Below, piece by piece: positions 6,186 to 7,585 of a stretch of DNA of 7,585 bases (position 1 is its first letter; each line of letters opens with the position of its first letter). This stretch comes from Paracoccaceae bacterium (lineage in GTDB: Bacteria; Pseudomonadota; Alphaproteobacteria; Rhodobacterales; Rhodobacteraceae). A program made the position numbers and the translations under genes. The stretch lies in assembly GCA_003545125.1 (NCBI GenBank), contig DQCI01000275.1, forward strand, positions 1 to 7,585, in the 5' to 3' direction. The notes under the pieces are model-generated. The model searched no databases and had not been told where the DNA came from. It saw only the letters and a list, made by a program, of their open reading frames with translations.

Positions 6186-6255
6186 CCCGGCAGATTGCTG
6201 CGCAATCGCCTGCCGGGCAACGCCCTCTCGGCAGATTTGCCCTGCAAATCGCCTG
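6186..6255. repeat. Two REP-like palindromic repeats in tandem
   Basis: Unit one (6186-6217) folds as CCCGGCA-GATTGC, loop TGC, GCAATC, a 3-base GCC bulge, then TGCCGGG: 13 pairs in all. Unit two (6230-6255) has the same plan: GGCA-GATTTGC, loop CCT, GCAAATC, the same GCC bulge, then TG. The shared layout (GGCA, GATT(T)GC, 3-base loop, its complement, GCC bulge, TG) with compensating bases shows they are copies of one palindromic repeat rather than chance hairpins. They sit where the IS3 catalytic core should be. Confidence 0.6.
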
Positions 6256-6262
6256 TGGCGCA

Positions 6263-6349
6263 ATGCTTGGCGGCAAACCGCCAGCCGTGGTCTATTGGCA
6301 AAGGAAAGACAAAACCCAACCCGGTCAGCAGGAGCGAAGAGTAACTTAA
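6263..6349 (+). pseudogene. IS3 OrfB C-terminal remnant
   Basis: The frame reads MLGGKPPAVVYWQRKDKTQP and then GQQERRVT with a TAA stop at 6347-6349. This is the usual tail of IS3-family OrfB proteins (LGGxxPxxVYWxRKxxxQPxQQxQxVA). It confirms that the element kept its 3' end while losing the integrase core. The hairpin TGGCGG-CAAA-CCGCCA (6268-6283) is part of this coding sequence, not a separate repeat. Confidence 0.6.
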
Positions 6350-6386
6350 GTTGCGCAAAAACCGGCCCAAACATCGGGGAGTTGCT

Positions 6387-6505
6387 CAGACCGGCCAGCG
6401 GCCCGACCAGGCGCTCGCCGGTGAAGTCCACCGCCGCCCGGCCCGGGCGCGAACCCTCCTATTCTTGCGCGGAGTTTCGAGGCTGTGGATCAGGTGATGC
6501 GGCAG
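6387..6505. other. Unassigned sequence between IS3 and RND remnants
   Basis: Between the probable IS3 right end and the RND homology lie about 120 bases with no recognisable coding match in any frame. The RND reading frame stays open through it but the residues (LPHHLIHSLETPRKNRRVRA) no longer resemble an RND protein. It may be flanking DNA from another decayed gene. Confidence 0.3.
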
Positions 6506-7116
6506 GATCCCAAACGCCTCGACCAGCCCCATCACGGCGACGCCCCCCATGAACGACACCGGCAGACCCATCGCCACCCAGAACGAGAAGCGCAACCCGA
6601 AGAACAGCCACAACACTGCGACGTCAAGCACAAGCCCCTGCAACCCGCTGACCACCACCAGCGAAAGCCGCTCGCGCACGACCGCAGCGCCGTCGGTAGG
6701 AAGCTCCATGATCACCCCGGGTGCGCCTCGCCGCGCTCAATCTCGAGAAACAGGTTCAGCGCGGCGATCGCCCGCAAGCTGTGCTCGGCCCGGGTCTTGG
6801 TGATATCAGACACCGCGGCGGGTTTGCCATCGAACCAGATCGCGTCGTCGTCGGTCGAGACCCGTTCCCGGATCTCGGCGATGTCGCCCAACGCCACCTG
6901 CCCGCCCTCGGGCGCGGCGCGCTCGACCAGCGCCGCCAGCCCACCCGCAGTGCGGCGTTCTTCGGCCACCCGGATCAGTTGGCTTTCGCGGGACGTCTCC
7001 AGCGATCCCGTCGGCATATCCGGGCTGCCACCGGCATCAGTCTTGGCAATGTCCGACACCGAAACACCGAGTTGCCGCAGGACTTCGGATTTCAGCCCGA
7101 TCCGCAATTCAGGCGT
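6506..7116 (-). pseudogene. RND efflux permease (HAE1/AcrB-type) fragment with frameshift
   Basis: From about 7116 the minus strand encodes TPELRIGLKSEVLRQLGVSV, later GSLETSRE, VALGDIAEI and WFDGKPAAVSDITKTRA, typical of the periplasmic pore domain of RND permeases. This frame ends at a TGA (6712-6714). The next frame continues exactly where it should: VIMELPTDGAAVVRERL, then a membrane segment (LVLDVAVLWLFFGLRFSFWV) and GLPVSFMGGVAVMGL, which match the TM2-TM3 region. One extra G in the G4 run at 6715-6718 would join the two. About 203 residues survive of some 1,030-1,060; they correspond roughly to AcrB residues 183-390. Both ends are cut, so it is non-functional regardless of the frameshift. 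Sequence beyond 6506 is not recognised. Confidence 0.75.
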
Positions 7117-7119
7117 CGA

Positions 7120-7136
7120 AGACCCTTGGAGGGTCT
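7120..7136. repeat. Perfect hairpin at the RND/IS200 boundary, candidate IS200 right-end hairpin
   Basis: AGACCCT-TGG-AGGGTCT is a perfect 7-bp stem with a 3-base loop. It lies right where RND homology starts (about 7116) and downstream of the IS200-type tnpA. IS200/IS605 elements have subterminal hairpins instead of inverted repeats, so this could be the right-end recognition hairpin. That is an inference from position. Confidence 0.4.
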
Positions 7137-7159
7137 GCCGTCAGCGCCAACGGGACAGT

Positions 7160-7543
7160 TTAGGGTGATTTGATCAGGGAGGATTTCTGGCTCATCGCAA
7201 CCACCAGGGAGTGGAGATGAGACAGAAATCCGGAACGCAGAGGAGCCACGGTGAGAAGGTCGTCAGGGACATCCGTCGGGATGCGCCGCGATGATCGCCC
7301 CTTGATCCGCTGCACCACCACCGACAGCGACAGCTTCGGCGGGATCGACAGAAACATGTGGACGTGATCGCGCGCCAGCACACCGCGCGCGATGTGAACG
7401 CCCATCTCGTCGCAGCTCTGTCGGATGATCTCGCGCAGGCGCGCGCGCATCGCGCCCTCGAAAACCTTGTGGCGATCCTTCGTCGCCCACACGACATGGT
7501 ACCTGTGGTAGAATCGCGTGTGCGCGGATGAGGAATAGCGCAT
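7160..7543 (-). pseudogene. tnpA: IS200/IS605 transposase TnpA with its catalytic-tyrosine end replaced
   Basis: The 127-residue frame starts MRYSSSAHTRFYHRYHVVWA and reads RGVLARDHVHMFLSIPP at 53-69, where His60-Val-His62 is the HUH metal-binding motif of Y1 transposases. These are single-strand DNA transposases that cut and join element ends. Homology holds to about residue 87 (VVQRIKGRSSRRI, near 7285). The family continues with a conserved aromatic segment and then the helix bearing the catalytic Tyr; here residues 88-127 (PTDVPDDLLTVAPLRSGF onward) look unrelated and contain no Tyr, so the protein should be inactive. Start: ATG at 7543 with GGGAGA 7 bases upstream. The replacement could result from insertion of another element or from deletion. 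Confidence 0.8.
7181..7231. repeat. Long inverted repeat in the foreign tail of tnpA
   Basis: GGATTTCTGGCTCATC (7181-7196) is mirrored by GATGAGACAGAAATCC (7216-7231), 15 of 16 pairs. Inside, CCAC (7201-7204) pairs with GTGG (7211-7214). The whole forms a roughly 50-base hairpin or cruciform. It lies in the segment that replaced the TnpA C-terminus, so it may belong to an unidentified inserted element. No T-run flanks it. Confidence 0.6.
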
Positions 7544-7572
7544 GATCTTCTCTCCCGGATTTTGAAGCCATA

Positions 7573-7584
7573 CCGCTCACGCGG
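7573..7584. repeat. Small hairpin upstream of tnpA, candidate IS200 left-end hairpin
   Basis: CCGC-TCAC-GCGG forms a 4-bp stem about 30 bases upstream of the tnpA start, where an IS200-type left-end hairpin would be expected. The stem is short and the window ends one base later, so confidence is low. Confidence 0.25.
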
Positions 7585-7585
7585 G

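Larger units (their letters stand above)
5984..6386 (+). mobile_element. Decayed IS3-family insertion sequence
   Basis: Both ends of an IS3-type transposase (OrfB) are recognisable on the plus strand, but the catalytic core between them is missing. After the OrfB stop at 6349 comes a short tail ending CCCAAACATCGGGGAG near 6370-6386. From memory this resembles the right inverted repeat of several IS3 elements; the exact boundary is uncertain. No OrfA and no matching left inverted repeat are visible upstream, so the left end is lost. The element cannot move on its own. Confidence 0.65.

Noticed and set aside
6268..6283. Third REP-like hairpin TGGCGG-CAAA-CCGCCA
   Set aside because: It encodes the conserved LGGKPPAV segment of the IS3 OrfB C-terminus and lacks the architecture of the two neighbouring palindromes.
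5908..6552. Plus-strand open frame of 214 codons across the IS3 remnant
   Set aside because: Only a short internal part (6106-6180) matches IS3 transposase; the rest crosses palindromes and antisense RND sequence, so it is a chance frame.
6720..7173. Plus-strand frames of 150 and 227 codons opposite the RND fragment
   Set aside because: The minus-strand frames give clear RND homology; these plus frames are antisense shadows.

Overview
The window is GC-rich DNA from a proteobacterium, most likely an alphaproteobacterium of the Rhodobacteraceae type. This is an inference from the close match of the hydrogenase subunits to the Ralstonia type, an FNR/FnrL-like box, and the style of the insertion-sequence remnants. 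It falls into two contrasting halves.

Positions 1-5080, all on the minus strand, carry an intact, tightly packed operon for a bidirectional NAD-reducing [NiFe] hydrogenase (group 3d, soluble HoxFUYH type). Transcription runs from high to low coordinates: hoxF (NADH-oxidising diaphorase subunit with a fused NuoE-like N-terminus), hoxU (iron-sulfur diaphorase subunit), hoxY (small hydrogenase subunit), hoxH (large subunit with the NiFe site) and hoxW (maturation protease, cut by the left window edge). Start and stop codons overlap (TAATG at F/U, ATGA at U/Y) or lie 4-9 bases apart, and each gene has a good Shine-Dalgarno sequence. HoxY/HoxH exchange electrons with H2, HoxF/HoxU exchange them with NAD(H), and HoxW trims the HoxH C-terminus after nickel insertion.

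Positions 5081-5674 are non-coding. They hold the hoxF leader, with a strong hairpin just upstream of the ribosome binding site, an FNR/FnrL-like box with an overlapping 9-bp direct repeat, and an AT-rich patch.

Positions 5675-7585 are a graveyard of mobile and broken genes. In order: the 3' half of a tRNA (minus strand, ending in CCA); the core-binding-domain remnant of a tyrosine recombinase (plus); an IS3-family element whose transposase gene is reduced to two ends, with palindromic repeats in the middle (plus); a frameshifted, doubly truncated RND (HAE1/AcrB-type) efflux permease (minus); and an IS200/IS605 transposase that keeps its HUH motif but has lost its catalytic-tyrosine end to unrelated sequence containing a long inverted repeat (minus). 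The tRNA fragment next to an integrase remnant suggests an old tRNA-targeted integration event at the promoter side of the hox operon. I found no clear new biological system. The points most worth checking are that old integration junction, the lost cysteines of the HoxF N-terminal domain, and the repeat structures inside the decayed elements.
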